From the NCBI GenBank assembly GCA_023974075.1, contig JAMFTG010000045.1, forward strand, positions 544,501-608,500: a stretch of 64,000 nt of DNA. Direction: 5' to 3'. Below, in pieces: positions 49,685 through 62,004 of this stretch. How positions within the stretch are numbered: the stretch's first letter is position 1; every line of letters starts with the position of its first letter. Origin of the DNA: Chaenocephalus aceratus. Its lineage: Eukaryota > Chordata > Actinopteri > Perciformes > Channichthyidae. The position numbers and the translations under genes were made by a program. The notes beneath the pieces were generated by a model. The model saw only the letters and a list, made by a program, of their open reading frames with translations, was not told the origin of the DNA and did not search any database.

Positions 49685-50048
49685 CACTAACGGTGCCGAT
49701 AACTATTGCGTCTGATGGGACGTTTAGTAAGAGACTATTACTTCTTTTTTTTCGGATTCTGCTTTCATGGACACTTTTTGTACATGCACCTTAGCCACTC
49801 TGGTATTTGTACTGATAGTTTAAGCCTAGTGCTGATATTGCAATGAACATGAATGCACCTGCTACTGTTTACACTACATGGGACCCAAGTACTTGGACTG
49901 TTCTGAATGCTGTTTGAACTGATTCCTTCTATGGGTTTTAACCCTTAAAGTGCAATTTTATTCTGTTTTACTTTATCTCTGGGCCTTTTTTTTTGTATGT
50001 ATGTTACTTGAGATCTATGTCAGTGCCTTACCCCAGTGAGATGATAGT

Positions 50049-50441
50049 GAACTGTTCATGAACTTGTCATGAAAAGTTCATGAAATATTAGTGAACCATA
50101 TTCATGAACAGCTCATAACAAAGTTGATGAACTGTTCATGAAAGTGACATGAACATTAAATGGCACTAGGGCAGTTCATGAACTACTCATGAAACTCCTG
50201 TGCTGGAATGGTTCATGAACAATTCATGGAATATGGTTTTAGGCAGGTTCATGAACAATTCATGAAATGGAGTTTTCAGTGAGTGTGTAGGGATATTCAG
50301 TATTCAACCAAGAACATTTCAAGAATTGTTCATGAACATATCAAGAACTGTTCATAACAACTTCATGAACCATTCATACCCAGTCACTGAATATAATTCA
50401 ATGGCTGGCTATGAACTGTTCATGAACTGTTCATGAACCAT
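50049..50441. repeat. Degenerate palindromic ttcatgaa array
   Basis: About two dozen copies of ttcatgaa or gttcatgaac spaced irregularly by 10-30 bp, each its own reverse complement. The array lies inside the L1, in place of the ORF2 start. Confidence 0.85.
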
Positions 50442-50860
50442 TGACTGTGGGTCAATTGGCAACCATAGAAAACAACAATTATGTCAATCACAATGGAACT
50501 TTACTCAAATTAACAAACAAACAAACAAACATACATGTATACAGGTGGAGCACTACAATTAATCCTATCACTATTTGAAGCAGTTCTTGACACTCAGCTG
50601 CACAAAAAATGTTGTTACGGGTCCCAAAAGCTTGGGTACCACAGCAACAATAAATGATTTCTGTAGAAAACAGAAAAGTGCAGCAGCAATAATTATACAC
50701 AGGATCCGGTTGATCGTCTGGATTGCTTCTTATTCAAAATTCAAAGTACACAGTTACATTCAAATAGCTGTACTTTACAAACATCACATTTCTCCATTTA
50801 AGTTATCCGTCTGTCAATTACTGTATCTCAAGGAGAAATTCAACATAGTCAATATAAATT

Positions 50861-50925
50861 ATTACATTACATTGCATTTAGCTGCTTTTATCCAAAGCGA
50901 CTTACAATAAGTGCGTTCGACCAAC
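50861..50925 (-). mobile_element. SINE 3' tail fragment, reversed
   Basis: The reverse complement reads cttattgtaagtcgctttgg, then ataaaagcagctaaatgc and aatgtaatgtaa. This is the same tail family as 26236-26390. Confidence 0.7.
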
Positions 50926-50936
50926 AAAATACAAAC

Positions 50937-53900
50937 TTGAAGAAAACAGTAACGGTAAACGGTAACTTGATTCAAGATGTGCACCTCGACAGGTCATCCC
51001 TTAAGCTTGGCACTCTCTCAAAATCCGCTAATGTAGTCTCAAATTATGCAGCACAATTAGGAATCTCAGACCCTTGGAGATTTAAAAACCCTCAAAGTAA
51101 GGCTTTCTCTTTTTTCTCACACGTCCACCACACATTCTCACGAATAGATTTTTTCTGCTCGATGACAGCTTGCACACCTTGCCAGCGCGTGTCAATACCA
51201 TCCTATAGCCACCTCAGATCACGCCCCTGTATCAATTGACATCCACTTCCCTCTTAGTGTTACTCCCGCTAAGTTGTGGAGGTTTAGTTCCCACCTGCTG
51301 TCAGATGACAAGTTTAAGGACTTTGTTAATTCACAGATTCGTTTATATATCGAAATTAATGACACTGCTGATGTAAGTTGTGGAACAGTGTGGGAGGCTC
51401 TCAAAGCCTATGTTCGTGGGCAGGTTATTTCGTATGTTTCCAAACTAAGAAAGGATGAAAGGGTTCGGCTGTCTGCAATTTTGGAAGAACTTCTCCGAAT
51501 TGATGAAACGTATTCCTCCTCCCCCTCACCGACCTTATATAAAAAACGCATATTATTACATTCGGAACATGACCTTTTAATGACGAGCGTAGTGGAGAGA
51601 CAACTGAGGCAAACTAAGCAGCGCTTTTTTGAACAGGGGGACAAGGCTGGGAGGCTCCTGGCTCAACAGGCTCGGGCAGTTAACGCCTCCAGATTAATCC
51701 CCAAAGTAAAGTCGCCCGAAGGCAATTTAGTCTCTGACCCGATTGAAATAAACAAGTCTTTCTTTGAATTTTATAATAATTTGTACACTTCTGAATGCCC
51801 CATAATTGGCACAATAAACCCAAATCCTCTTGACTCCTTAACTTTCCCCCAAATTGACGTAGTTAACACACAGGCAGAATGGGGGACCCCATTTCCACTT
51901 TAGAGATACAGGAAGCCATCAAATCTATGCAAAATGGGAAATCCCCTGGTCCGGACAGCTTCACAGTCGAATTCTGCAAGGCGTATTCGTTTCTTTTGGC
52001 CCCAATTCTAGCAAGGATATATAATGATTCCCTTAAAGAAGGCAGATTACCTCAAACCCTATCCATGGCATCCATCTCTCTACTATTGAAGAAGGATAAA
52101 GATCCTACTCTTTGTGGCAGCTACAGACCAATTTCCCTCCTAAATGTTGATTGTAAAATACTGGCTAAGATTTTGTCCGTCCGCCTCCAACTCGTGATAC
52201 CTTCTATAGTTCCGCTTGACCAAACAGGCTTTATGATAGGGAGACACTCTTTCTTCAATACCAGGAGGCTACTTAATGTTATTTTCTCGCCCCCGTCCAA
52301 TGTCCCCGAAGTCATAGTTTCACTCGATGCGGAAAAAGCTTTTGATAGGGTTGAGTGGAGCTACTTGTTCTTCATTTTAGAACAATTTGGCTTTGACTCC
52401 AAATTTATTTCTTGGATTAAACTTGTATACGCCTCCCCTTCTGCATCGGTAAACACAAATGGCATTCAATCGTCTGCCTTCCCTCTCCAACATGGGACAC
52501 GCCAGGGCTGCCCGCTTTCTCCCCTATTGTTTAATTTAGCCATCGAGCCTCTAGCTATATGGCTCAGAGGCCACAATGGGTTTGAGGGCATCACTCGCCA
52601 TGGTATAGTTCACAAACTTTCCCTTTACGCGGATGACCTTCTCCTATACGTCTCCAATCCTGTGTCCTCTCTCCCTCCTATATTGTCAATCCTTGAGCAG
52701 TTTGGTCGTTTATCAGGCTACAAATTAAATCTCCAAAAGAGCGAACTATTTTTTGTAAACCAACTGGCGAAGACACTCCCCCCAACCGCTTTTCCCTTTA
52801 ATATTGCATCAGACGGCTTCAGATACTTGGGGATATCCATCACCAGCTTCTTTAAAGATCTGTTTCCCAAAAATGTTCAACCACTCTTAGCTAAATGCAA
52901 ATCGGATCTATCTAGGTGGTCTTCCCTTCCCTTATCCCTTGTTGGCCGTGTCAATCTTATTAAAATGGTAATTCTGCCGAAGTTCTTATATCTCTTCCAG
53001 CATATCCCAATTTGCATCAATAAAGCTTTTTTCACCAGTCTTGATAGTCAACTAAATGCGTTCATTTGGGATGACAAACCCGCCCGTCTTAAAAAATCAA
53101 TTATTCAGCTCCCCAAGTCGGAGGGCGGCTTGGCACTCCCGAACTTCCGTCACTACTACTGGGCCTCTAATATTAACCGACTCCTTTACTGGACTGGCCC
53201 CAAGACTCCTAACTCCAGCCCACCATGGGTTCACATGGAGATCTCCTCCTCCTCTAGCTCCTTACACTCTGTGATTTGCTCCCAACTTCCCGTAATGACG
53301 CACAAAATCTCAGTCAACCCAATTGTTACCAGTACTATTAAGATTTGGCTTCAATTCAGAAGGCAACATGGCTTACACAGAGCCTCAATCCAAGCTCCGA
53401 TTTTAAATAATCACTCATTCTCTCCATCCTGCTCGGACCCCACCTTCCGAATGTGGGCTGCCAACGGGCTTGTCACAATCAGTAATCTTTACAAGGATGG
53501 GGTTTTCTCTGACTTTGCATCCTTGTCAGCCAAATATCACCTGCCAAACAGTCATCTTTTCCGCTTCTTCCAAATTAGGCATTTTGCTCAAAAGCAATTT
53601 CCCCATTTTCCCAACCGCCCCCCTGAGTCAGGAATTGACCAGTTTCTCACCCTTGATTGTGACCAAAAAAGGCTGGTATCTACTATTTATGGAAAACTTG
53701 CCTCCTTTGACCTAGCCTCTACTACATCTATAAAAGAGTCCTGGGAGGGTGAGTTGGGTTTAGACATATCTGACAGTAAGTGGAGGGACATTCTTCGTTT
53801 GGTGCAAACCTCATCTATCTGTGCTAGGCATGGTCTAATGCAGTGTAAGGTGCTCCACAGGGCTCACTTTACCAATGCTAAAAATATTTCCTCTTAGAAG

Positions 53901-54324
53901 CGATGCCTGTAACAGATGCAAGCAATCTCCTGCCAATCACACACATATGTTTTGGTCATGCCCCAGCCTGAATGCCTTCTGGTCTAGTATTTTCAAAACC
54001 CTTGAGCAGGCCCTTAACACACCCATACCCCATAACCCTCTAACTGCCTTGTTCGGCGTCCCCCCAACATAGAACATGCCCACCACGACTCAGCGGGTCA
54101 TCGCCTTCACAACCCTGCTGGCCAGGCGTTCCATTCTTCTTAAGTGGAAGCACGTCTCCCCACCCACACATGACAGGTGGATACAGGAACTATTACAGTG
54201 TATTAATCTTGAAAAGATACGATTTTCACTACAAGGATCCCTGACACTCTTTCATAAGACCTGGACTCCCTTACTACTGCTAATCAATGACCTTACAATC
54301 AACCCTGATGCTGATGAAGTGTGA
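50937..54324 (+). pseudogene. L1 ORF2 (endonuclease remnant and reverse transcriptase)
   Basis: Only the end of the AP-like endonuclease remains (DPWRFKNPQSKAFSFFSHVH near 51080; SDHAPVSIDIH near 51215). A linker frame ends at 51903, and a long open frame (51879-53897, about 670 codons) carries the reverse transcriptase. Visible motifs are NGKSPGPDSFTVEF, GSYRPISLLNVDCKILAKIL, SLDAEKAFDRVEW, GTRQGCPLSPLLFNLAIEPL and the catalytic LYADDLLLY (about 52624). A Cys-rich knuckle (CNRCKQ, then HTHMFWSCP) follows in the next frame, with an in-frame TAG near 54070. Frameshifts at 51885 (G-run) and 53882 (A-run) could be sequence errors; the missing endonuclease is not. Confidence 0.9.
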
Positions 54325-54771
54325 GTGAACCCGGTGGGGGGGGGGAGAGACCTTCACTTCCCCTTTTCCTTATCTCCCTAATACATTGACCATTACTTTT
54401 TTTGCCTTCTCTGTTTCCTCATGTAACTTGCAGTACCGTTATTTCCCCGTTATTTATTTTACTGACTACTAACATGAAGAAGCATCTGTATTTGTATGTA
54501 ATTTTCAGGTATTGGTCTTTGTATTTCATGACATTTCTACCCCTCTTTTCTTCCTTTTTTTTTATGTTTTGTAACTTTTTGATTTATGTCTTGTTTATAA
54601 TGTGATCATAGCCCATAGGGGTGAGGGTGGGGGGTGGGAGGGAGGAGGGTGAGGTAACTATTTAATTTTCCTACAGACCGTCTTCTATACATGCGTACCT
54701 AATGTATTGCCATTGTGATGTCTGTCAAAAAGCCAATAAAAAGATTTATAAAAAAAACGAAAGCAGAGCAG

Positions 54772-54967
54772 TGTGTATAATATATATCACTCAGCATAAC
54801 AGACCTACTCTCTTTATTTGCTGTAGTTTAGTAGATATCTACGGAGCCCCCCTGGTGACATTGGTGAGAAAATATTAATACGTGGCCACAAATTAATATA
54901 TGTTTCCCATGCATTAATAATGCTTGGCCACGAATTAATAATGTGTGGCCAACAAATTAGTTATTAC
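54772..54967. repeat. Outer repeat with gtggccacgaattaata motifs, left part
   Basis: The motif gtggcca...aattaata repeats three times here. Its complement lies at 56203-56240 (gcattagtaattcgttgcc), so the MITE at 54976-56194 interrupts an outer element. Confidence 0.55.
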
Positions 54968-54975
54968 GTTCCCAC

Positions 54976-56194
54976 CATAGACTGTATATATAAATGGACG
55001 TAGTGTCCGTGACGTCACCCATAGGATTCTGCAGAGTTGCCGTGAAGCCCTTAGTGGGCGGAGTTGGCCACTAACGGCTCGACAGTGACGTCAGTCTAAT
55101 CCGCCTGCTCCAAATAAGGGCAAAGAGGCGGAGCCGAGGCGGGGACCTGCTGCCTCCGAACTGGAAGTAAACAGAGCTAGCTCAGGCTAAGAAGCTAAGC
55201 TAACATGAAATACATGCATACCAAGTTACTGCTAACAGTGTAGTTCCCCTATATAAACGTTACATTCATAATCAAATGAGACAATCTGCAAGAGAATTAG
55301 CTATATTTTGTTATTCTTAATGCTCGTCATTCACACGTTGAGAAAAGACGGACTCCACCGCCCGGACCGAACGGAGCCGCAGTGGGCTAGCTCCGGGACG
55401 CCGGCTGGAGCTAGCCCACTGCGGCTCCGTTAGCTCCGGCGGCCACCACTGGGATAATTGGGTCCCCTATTAACATTTGCTCCCGTTTAGCATTATGGGC
55501 GTCATAGCCATAGACTAGTCTTACCCAGGCTGAATCATAAACTAAAATGTATATGTATGCATAAAGGGTTACGTCCTTAGCTGGCTAATAAGTAACAAGC
55601 TAAGCTACCAAGCACACAAACACCTGCGAACGGGGTTAACATGTATTATAATATTATCATTTTAGGACTTTTGGAAGTTCTGTTAGTACATTCAAGCGCA
55701 CAGCACGACATTTTAATTGTCTGGTATTTGTAACAATATTCCCTAAAAGGCACAATCACCACGAACACGGCTAAAGCTAAAGGGTCAAGTACAGTACTAT
55801 GACTAACTAACGTTGTAGCCTCTATGGTTGTCGCCTAGCAGAGTGGACAAGTTGCTGTTAGCTGACAGTGAGGCATGTACGTGTCCATCAAAGTGTCCAC
55901 GCCCTAATTTATGCAAAACACTTTAAGACCTAATATAAATAAAAGGGTTTGTTAGAAAACAATTCACTCACAGATCCATAATCATGAAGGTGGAATCTAA
56001 CTATATCGATAATACTATTTATTGCATCCATGGGTAGAACCATGTTTTTTTCTTCTGTAAAGTTGGGCATTTTAACATGGGGGTCTATGGAAATTGCTCC
56101 TTTCTGCAGCCAGTCCCTGGCGGCCCATGTATGAACTGCAGTGTGTGGCACTGCCGTATTGGCTTCCCGGCTGTTCCCCAGAGTTTGCCGCTTG
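54976..56194. mobile_element. hAT-like MITE, 1.2 kb
   Basis: Perfect 8-bp direct repeats gttcccac flank it (54968-54975 and 56195-56202). It begins CATAGACTGTATATA and ends GTTTGCCGCTTG. The left body (aaatggacgtagtgtccgtg) is a very common fish element. No transposase. A 24-bp perfect hairpin lies at 55371-55430. Confidence 0.8.
55371..55430. repeat. Perfect 24-bp hairpin
   Basis: Arms 55371-55394 and 55407-55430 are exact reverse complements (arm start acggagccgcagtgggctag) around a 12-base loop. G/C-rich, so it would fold stably in single strands. Confidence 0.95.
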
Positions 56195-56747
56195 GTTCCC
56201 ACGCATTAGTAATTCGTTGCCACACAATAATTATTGAGCTCTGTAATGAGGAAACTGAGGGGGCTGTCCCATGTTGATCTGCTATGAATGAAGGTAATTA
56301 TACTTTAATTATAGGCTACTTTAATATGACTTGATAGATTTAAACTCCGCACACTGAGCTCTGATTGGTCAGCAGGCGGTGCTTTCACTGAGTTGATCTC
56401 TTTTTCTATAGACGCCGGAGGCGGGCAGCGTCAGGTAAACACATATTATTTAGCCTAACCAAACCTGAACCTCACGCGCCGCCTATGTTTATATGCCTAT
56501 ATAAACATTTCTGGGATGGACTTATGCTGTAAAGTCTATGCTTGCAACAGCTTAATATGATTTAAGAAGCACCACTGTTCGGTGTTGTTTGGTGGTAGTG
56601 TAGCACACGATCGTGAACAGTTGCCGCTGGAGCCTCGCTGCAAGCGGGTGATCTGCGTGTAGGGAGGGGAAGCCCTGATTAGATGTAGCCGACGATCTTT
56701 TACTTAAAATAACATACTGTAATGATGAAACGGATAGGCTAACACCC
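56195..56747. other. Non-coding DNA
   Basis: Right part of the outer repeat, then DNA without recognisable features. Confidence 0.45.
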
Positions 56748-57353
56748 CGTCCACACACAGGCATGAAACAAATCTTGAAAAATCTTGAAGCTGGGCGTGT
56801 CTGAAGCTTGGCGATTTTTTGCGGGCAACGCGACCAACAACCAATCACATGAATCTCCCGCCCCCGACATACAAAGCAATAGCAATGTTAAAACGAAGTA
56901 AAACTGGATATAAAATCCACAAACAGGCGAAAACCTACCAGTTTCACCCACTGTCTCTGCCACCCTCCCTCCATGCCTGGTTCCTCCGGTTTTGTATCCC
57001 GTTAATAGTTCTGATCGTAAAGAACCGGGTGATTTGCTACCGTAATTGCTCGTTTGGAATATGAGGAAATGAACTGCGGTCTGGGCTCTCCCTGCTTGCA
57101 CGCGGTTTGATTGCTAGCGCTTGTACTGGCGGGATTTGCATAAACGTGATTTGATTGGCTGATGCCAGCTTCGAAAGCATCGGGAGCATCAAAAGTTGAA
57201 CATTGCTCAACTTTTGATGCTCACGATGCTTGCAAAGCCATGCTCCGCTCCCCACAATGCAGTTCGGCGAAGATTCAAAATCTTCTACGTCACCCCCATT
57301 CAAGGGAATGGGGCGAAGCTTTGAAAGATTTGTTTCATGCCTGTGTGTGGACG
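56748..57353 (-). mobile_element. Harbinger-like element with MADF remnant, copy 2
   Basis: The first and last 29 bases are perfect inverted repeats (start cgtccacacacaggcatgaa). In reverse orientation it matches 39018-39606, including the MADF coding region (minus strand near 57060-56940, VAETVGETG before a gtaggt donor), which here has lost its open frame. It shares the acttttgatgc hairpin. Confidence 0.85.
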
Positions 57354-58191
57354 TACTCAGCCCATATAGAGGCTGTGCTCAAACAATCATTCTAAATATA
57401 AGTGAGATCCGTAGTGACTAAGTTGCATGCAACTTCAAATCATAGCAGAGGAAGCATCACTAAAATGAAAGTGTGGGAACATAAAGTGTATTTTAGAAAC
57501 ACATGACCTAACATCCTACTTATTAGGTTGTTCCCGCCCTGACCCCTGATAGGCAATACACTCCATCAGCTTCCATTAGCCTACCTGAGGCCTCTTCATC
57601 TCAGGGGAAAGCAACACCCGCAGTTCATATTAATACAATTCCTATATACAACCAAAGGTCAAACAATTTAATTTTAAGTCGGGGTTTGGATCTGTTGCCC
57701 TAACATAATTGTAACACTGCACAATTGTACATGCAAAGTGCAGCGAGGAGGTGTATAACAACAACACATCTAGGTCAGCCACTGGTTGAAACCACCAATT
57801 TAGCTCATTATATTCCTCTGGAATTACTTAGTGATTCATTCATGTTTCTGAAACCTACTAGCATCAAGCTGTAAGTGAACTTTCAACTGTGGTTGTGAAC
57901 AAATACTAAACTGCGTTACCTTGTGCAGATCCCCTTTAGGCAATAGTGGACAAGTGTTTTTTTCTTCAGCATATACAGTGAAAGAGTAGTAACATGCTCA
58001 TGCCATAGCCTACAGTACATTGCCTCTTATCTAGACTTATCAACAGATACAGTAGGAATAGCAACTGAACAATATGGTCACTTGCAAGATAGAGATATTA
58101 GTCTCTATCTAACTAACTAGATGTACAGTACCGCATAACGGTACAGATATGAACCGCTGCTAATGTTTCACACCTGTGTCACTCACTCACT
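57354..58191. other. Unannotated DNA
   Basis: No domain-bearing frame or bounded repeat. Confidence 0.45.
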
Positions 58192-58288
58192 CACACACAC
58201 ACACACACACACACCACACACACATCACTCACCACTCACTCACTCACTCACTCACTCACTCACTCACTCACTCACTCACTCACTCACA
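58192..58288. repeat. (CA)n followed by (ACTC)n microsatellites
   Basis: CA dinucleotides to about 58222, then about 14 ACTC tetranucleotides at 58229-58287. Confidence 0.95.
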
Positions 58289-58469
58289 CAGAAACAGTGC
58301 ATACATGTTTGTGTTTTATTTATTCATTTGGCCTATAACTGTCTTTGAAATAGAAAGCAAAAATGTTGGTTTCTCAATTAGGTAATAAATATGTAAATTT
58401 GGTTTGTGAACCCATGACAATTTAAATATGATCCTGTTAACGTGTTGTTACTTTTGTTTACATTTGCAG

Positions 58470-59370
58470 ATCGATTCGTCAGTAATTGCACTGATGTCTG
58501 AAGAAGATCTGGCAAAGTACATCCCAACATTACGGAGACAGATTGGCAGCTGTAGCCTTCTGCCGCAACAGTCATTGTGGAGATTCAGTAGCATCTCGAC
58601 GAGGTCAACTGGAAAGAATCAGGGCAAAGTGCTCCAGACAGCAAGGCAGTTAGAAGACAGCTGAATTGGGATAACTTAAAAGGAAACACAAAATGCAAAT
58701 AGACTAGAAATTGGGTGGATGAATTTCGGTGAAGACGACAATGCTTTCAAACAGGTGCGAACTGTAAAAGGCGGTGGGACCGGCCATGTCTGTGAAGACA
58801 GGCAGACACAACTCGGAGAAAATCCAAGAAATGGCTGAGTCCCTTTTTCCCAAATGGTCTCTGCAAGTCTCTAAAACTGACAGACCATGTCCGCAGGATC
58901 CGTGACTTTGCACACAACGAGATTGACCCAGATTGTACAGTTGAGGATGTGTATGAAAAAAACAAAGTTAAATGACTCAGATTGTACCTTTGCACCAAGA
59001 GAAATGTTCAAGAGGCGAACAGCTTTACTGATACTTCACCAGGAACTCCCTCAGAGGTCATAACCCTTCACAGGATGTCAAACAAAGTCAAGCATCAGAA
59101 CCGGAAGTCATAATCGATCTATCTTCAAAGTCGGACGCAGATGTGGTAAACCTCTGAATTAAAACGTATGAAGAATCATCAAATGTTCATCAGTGACAAC
59201 AATGAGGAAGGAATAAGACAAGACCAAGGAACTCTAGAAATGACAACAGAAATGTTTAGGATTGAGGAAGAAGAAGACCAGTATCACATGCTTTGCCTGA
59301 AGCCCATGATGCAGCAATGCAGCGCCTACACTGATGATGAAGTAACCTTTGGCCGGTCAGTTAGTCATTC
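58470..59370 (+). pseudogene. SAM-like domain gene fragment, degraded
   Basis: After a tttgcag acceptor the sequence encodes IDSSVIALMSEEDLAKYIP, a SAM-like helix block. In a shifted frame it then reads GDRLAAVAFCRNS. Later broken frames give VSASLKL-type sequence, then IRDFAHNEIDPDCTVEDVYE (58900-58955), LRLYLCTKRNVQEANSFTD and a frame at 59168-59370 rich in Glu. This resembles a multigene teleost family of unknown function. Several stops and frame changes show it is not intact. The family assignment comes from memory of similar fish proteins and is tentative. Confidence 0.45.
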
Positions 59371-59383
59371 TGTTGATCTGGAG

Positions 59384-61640
59384 CAGGGGTGGCCAACCAG
59401 TCAGAGGTTAAGAGCCAACATGTTGACTATGTTACTGCAAAGAGCCACATCAAACACACAGTCGCAGATGCACGTGCACCCCCCCTCCCTCATTCTCTCT
59501 TTTGTTCTCAGCCTTTCTCTGTGCTGCTTCACTTCTTCCTCCTTCTCTCTCTCACCGATAAAATGAAAATATAAAAACACACACCACACACACATCACAC
59601 ACACACACACACAACACACACAACACACACATAGCTCTGCTCAGACAGATTTATTGGTAACGGCACAACACCATAACATTGACAGAAATTGAATTAATCC
59701 TCTCCTACCAGTATTCAGAGGCCAGTTAACATAACAATGAACATTGTGTGCACTCACACACACAAACTCTCAGTAAACAAAAATTGAAAAGGTTTTTTTT
59801 ATCTTACTTTTAAATTAGTGAGACTTCTGACATTCCTTGCTTTGAACAATCCTCCTCAAATCTGGCTTGTATTCCGTTGTGGCCACTCAAAGCAAGTTCT
59901 CTCACATGTGTGTCAGTCAGAACAGATCGATGCTTGGATTTCACGTGTTTTCAGGGTAGAAAACAGACTCACAGACGTATGTTGACCCACACATTGAAAA
60001 GTAGCTTGAGCGCAGCCCGTTTGACCATTGGGTATTTTTTCGATCGGCAACAGTTTTCCAGAACTCAAGGGTCCCTTCCCTCAGAAACAGGTTTTCAGGT
60101 CGGTCATCCCTGAAAGTTCGATCATGCTCCAACTCGGCCACCGCCTCGTCCTTGACTAGCGGGGCTTTCAAACAGTCCGTCTCAGCATTAAAAGGGATCG
60201 ACGAGGAACGTAATCTGTGGCCTTTTCACATGTAGATCATGGATCCGGGTCGCAACGTTTTTCCTGCAGGGTTTTCAACCAATTATTGCATAACGGGCTG
60301 TTTGCTTTTTTCCGGGTGGCACCGGTGGCTTGTGCGCTTTGCTTTTAGCAGAGAGGGAAAATGCGCTAAATTCTCCCTTTTTGAAGATGTGTCTTAAACA
60401 GTTTCAGTGTGTTAACAACGCAAATACACTTTGCACTAAGTCAGGCAGCATGTTTAACTTTCCCTGCAGATCCAGGTTCAGTCCGTCCAGATGACACAGC
60501 ATGTCGACCAAAAGGCCAGATCCATAATCCACTTGGGGTCTGAGAGCTCCGGATAATCCTTGTCCTTCTGTTCCATGAACAGTTTCACAGCGTCCAACAG
60601 CTCAAAGAAAGAGAGACAGCACTTTGCCTTTAGAAAGCCACCTCACAGTGCAGCGGCAGGTCTCCTGGAAGCCCTTGGTCCAGTTCAGCGATGAGATTCT
60701 TAAATTGCCTGTGGTTAAGAGCATGCGTGCGGATGTAGTTTACGATTTCCATCACAGGCTTCATGACGTTGTCTAAATTCAGTGATTTGGACACAAGTTG
60801 CTCCCGGTGAATGATGCAGTGGAAATTCCAAAATTCGGGAAATGTGTTTCCCACAAGCCCGTTCACAGATCCGACCATTGATGGCGCTCCATCCGTGGCT
60901 ATTGCAGTTAGTTTTCTGCTTGGGCACATTTGCTTTCACAAACACATTTATCATTGTTTCTTTTACATCGATGCCACGGGTTCTGTCTTTTAATGGCACA
61001 ATATCAAGGAGTTCTGATCGTGCACATATTGCCAACTGAGGCTTGTCTTGTATGTCACAAGACTCATCCAATGCCACACTGAACAACTCACATGTTTGAA
61101 GATCAGAGTGTAACTGCGCTTCAATGGCGGTGTTAATGTCCGATATTCTGCGTTCAACAGTTGGACGTCTGATACCGCTTGTTTCAGTTTTTTGTTTTCT
61201 GGAGACATTTCAACCACGTCACTGAGGCATTTTGAACAAACTCCCCTTCATTGTACGGCTTTTTTAGCTTGTGCTATGTTCCAAGCAACTTGATAAGATG
61301 CAAGCGTTACGGTCTCCGAGTGCTTCGTTATTTTTTGAAAAACTGTGTCTGCTTTTCTGCCTGACTTTTCAAGGTGTGTTTATCTTCTGCTTGCGAAGTT
61401 CCGTACCTTTTGGGAAGTCCTGGTCGATGTTTAGCATGGAGTGGAAGGTGAAATTGGCGCTGAAGATTTGAAGCCTTGAAATGGGTTAATGCTGTCTGGC
61501 ATATAAGGCAAAATGGCTTGCAATTGCGTTCGATAAAAAAAATATGAACTCTCCCACTCTACTAACAAACGTCCTATGTTCGTCTTCATATTTTCGCTTA
61601 GCTGTGCATTTCTTTCCCTGCCATTTAGGATCAAACTCAA
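59384..61640 (-). mobile_element. hAT element (GTF2IRD2-like), left end and body
   Basis: Left terminus CAGGGGTGGCCAACC at 59384, preceded by atctggag. The transposase lies on the minus strand across 59941-61640. The right terminus was not found before the assembly gap, so the boundary is approximate. Confidence 0.65.
59941..61640 (-). pseudogene. hAT transposase, GTF2IRD2-like, frameshifted
   Basis: In minus-strand order: MSLILNGRERNAQLSENMKT (61640-61560), then a block near 61200. The catalytic-core region follows, with FSVALDESCDIQDKPQLAIC (61080), TAIATDGAPSMVGSVNGLVG (60900) and FHCIIHREQLVSKSLNL (60815). Then come QFKNLIAELDQGLPGDLPLH (60680) and the dimerisation signature SMCGSTYVCESVF (about 59990). 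Multiple frameshifts separate these segments. Same broad family as 4561-6261 but a distinct copy. Confidence 0.85.
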
Positions 61641-61784
61641 TTCATGGTCAGATAGTGTTTAATACTCGATTCTGATTGGTCAATTCAGAACACGTGACAC
61701 GTTGTTAATCCAGAACAGACAGACCGCTGTCAAGCAGTTCCTGCCGTTGCTACATTCAAACGGTAACAACGGACTATTTTCTCT

Positions 61785-61945
61785 TAGCGGATGCATGTCA
61801 TTTTAAATAAATAATAGCGTACTATTTTTTTAATCAATAAAAACATTTTCTAAATCTATAAAAGCATTTCAATTAATATTGGGAGTCATATCGTTACTTT
61901 GTTGAGAATGTGGCCATGTAATAAGCGGGATAATGGGAAAATAAC
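61785..61945. repeat. Dispersed repeat, copy 2 (paired with 176-312)
   Basis: Matches 176-312 as described there. This copy continues beyond the shared block with aataacacccttcatgcgg and cttcgcgtcgggctcctgat, sequence common at the ends of teleost repeats. Confidence 0.75.
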
Positions 61946-62004
61946 ACCCTTCATGCGGATCTAGACCCTCCGCTTCGCGTCGGGCTCCTGATCAAAATTA
62001 GACG

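Larger units (their letters stand above)
48731..54758 (+). mobile_element. L1-clade LINE, 6.0 kb, with target duplication
   Basis: A 13-bp direct repeat gaaagcagagcag flanks it (48718-48730 and 54759-54771). It starts ggacttccggttggg and ends in an A-rich tail (agccaataaaaag, then aaaaaaa). ORF1 (48880-49684) and most of ORF2 (50937-54324) are present. The start of ORF2 is replaced by a palindromic repeat array and a SINE piece. The 3' UTR spans 54325-54758. Length and duplication show insertion as a near-complete copy. Confidence 0.88.
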
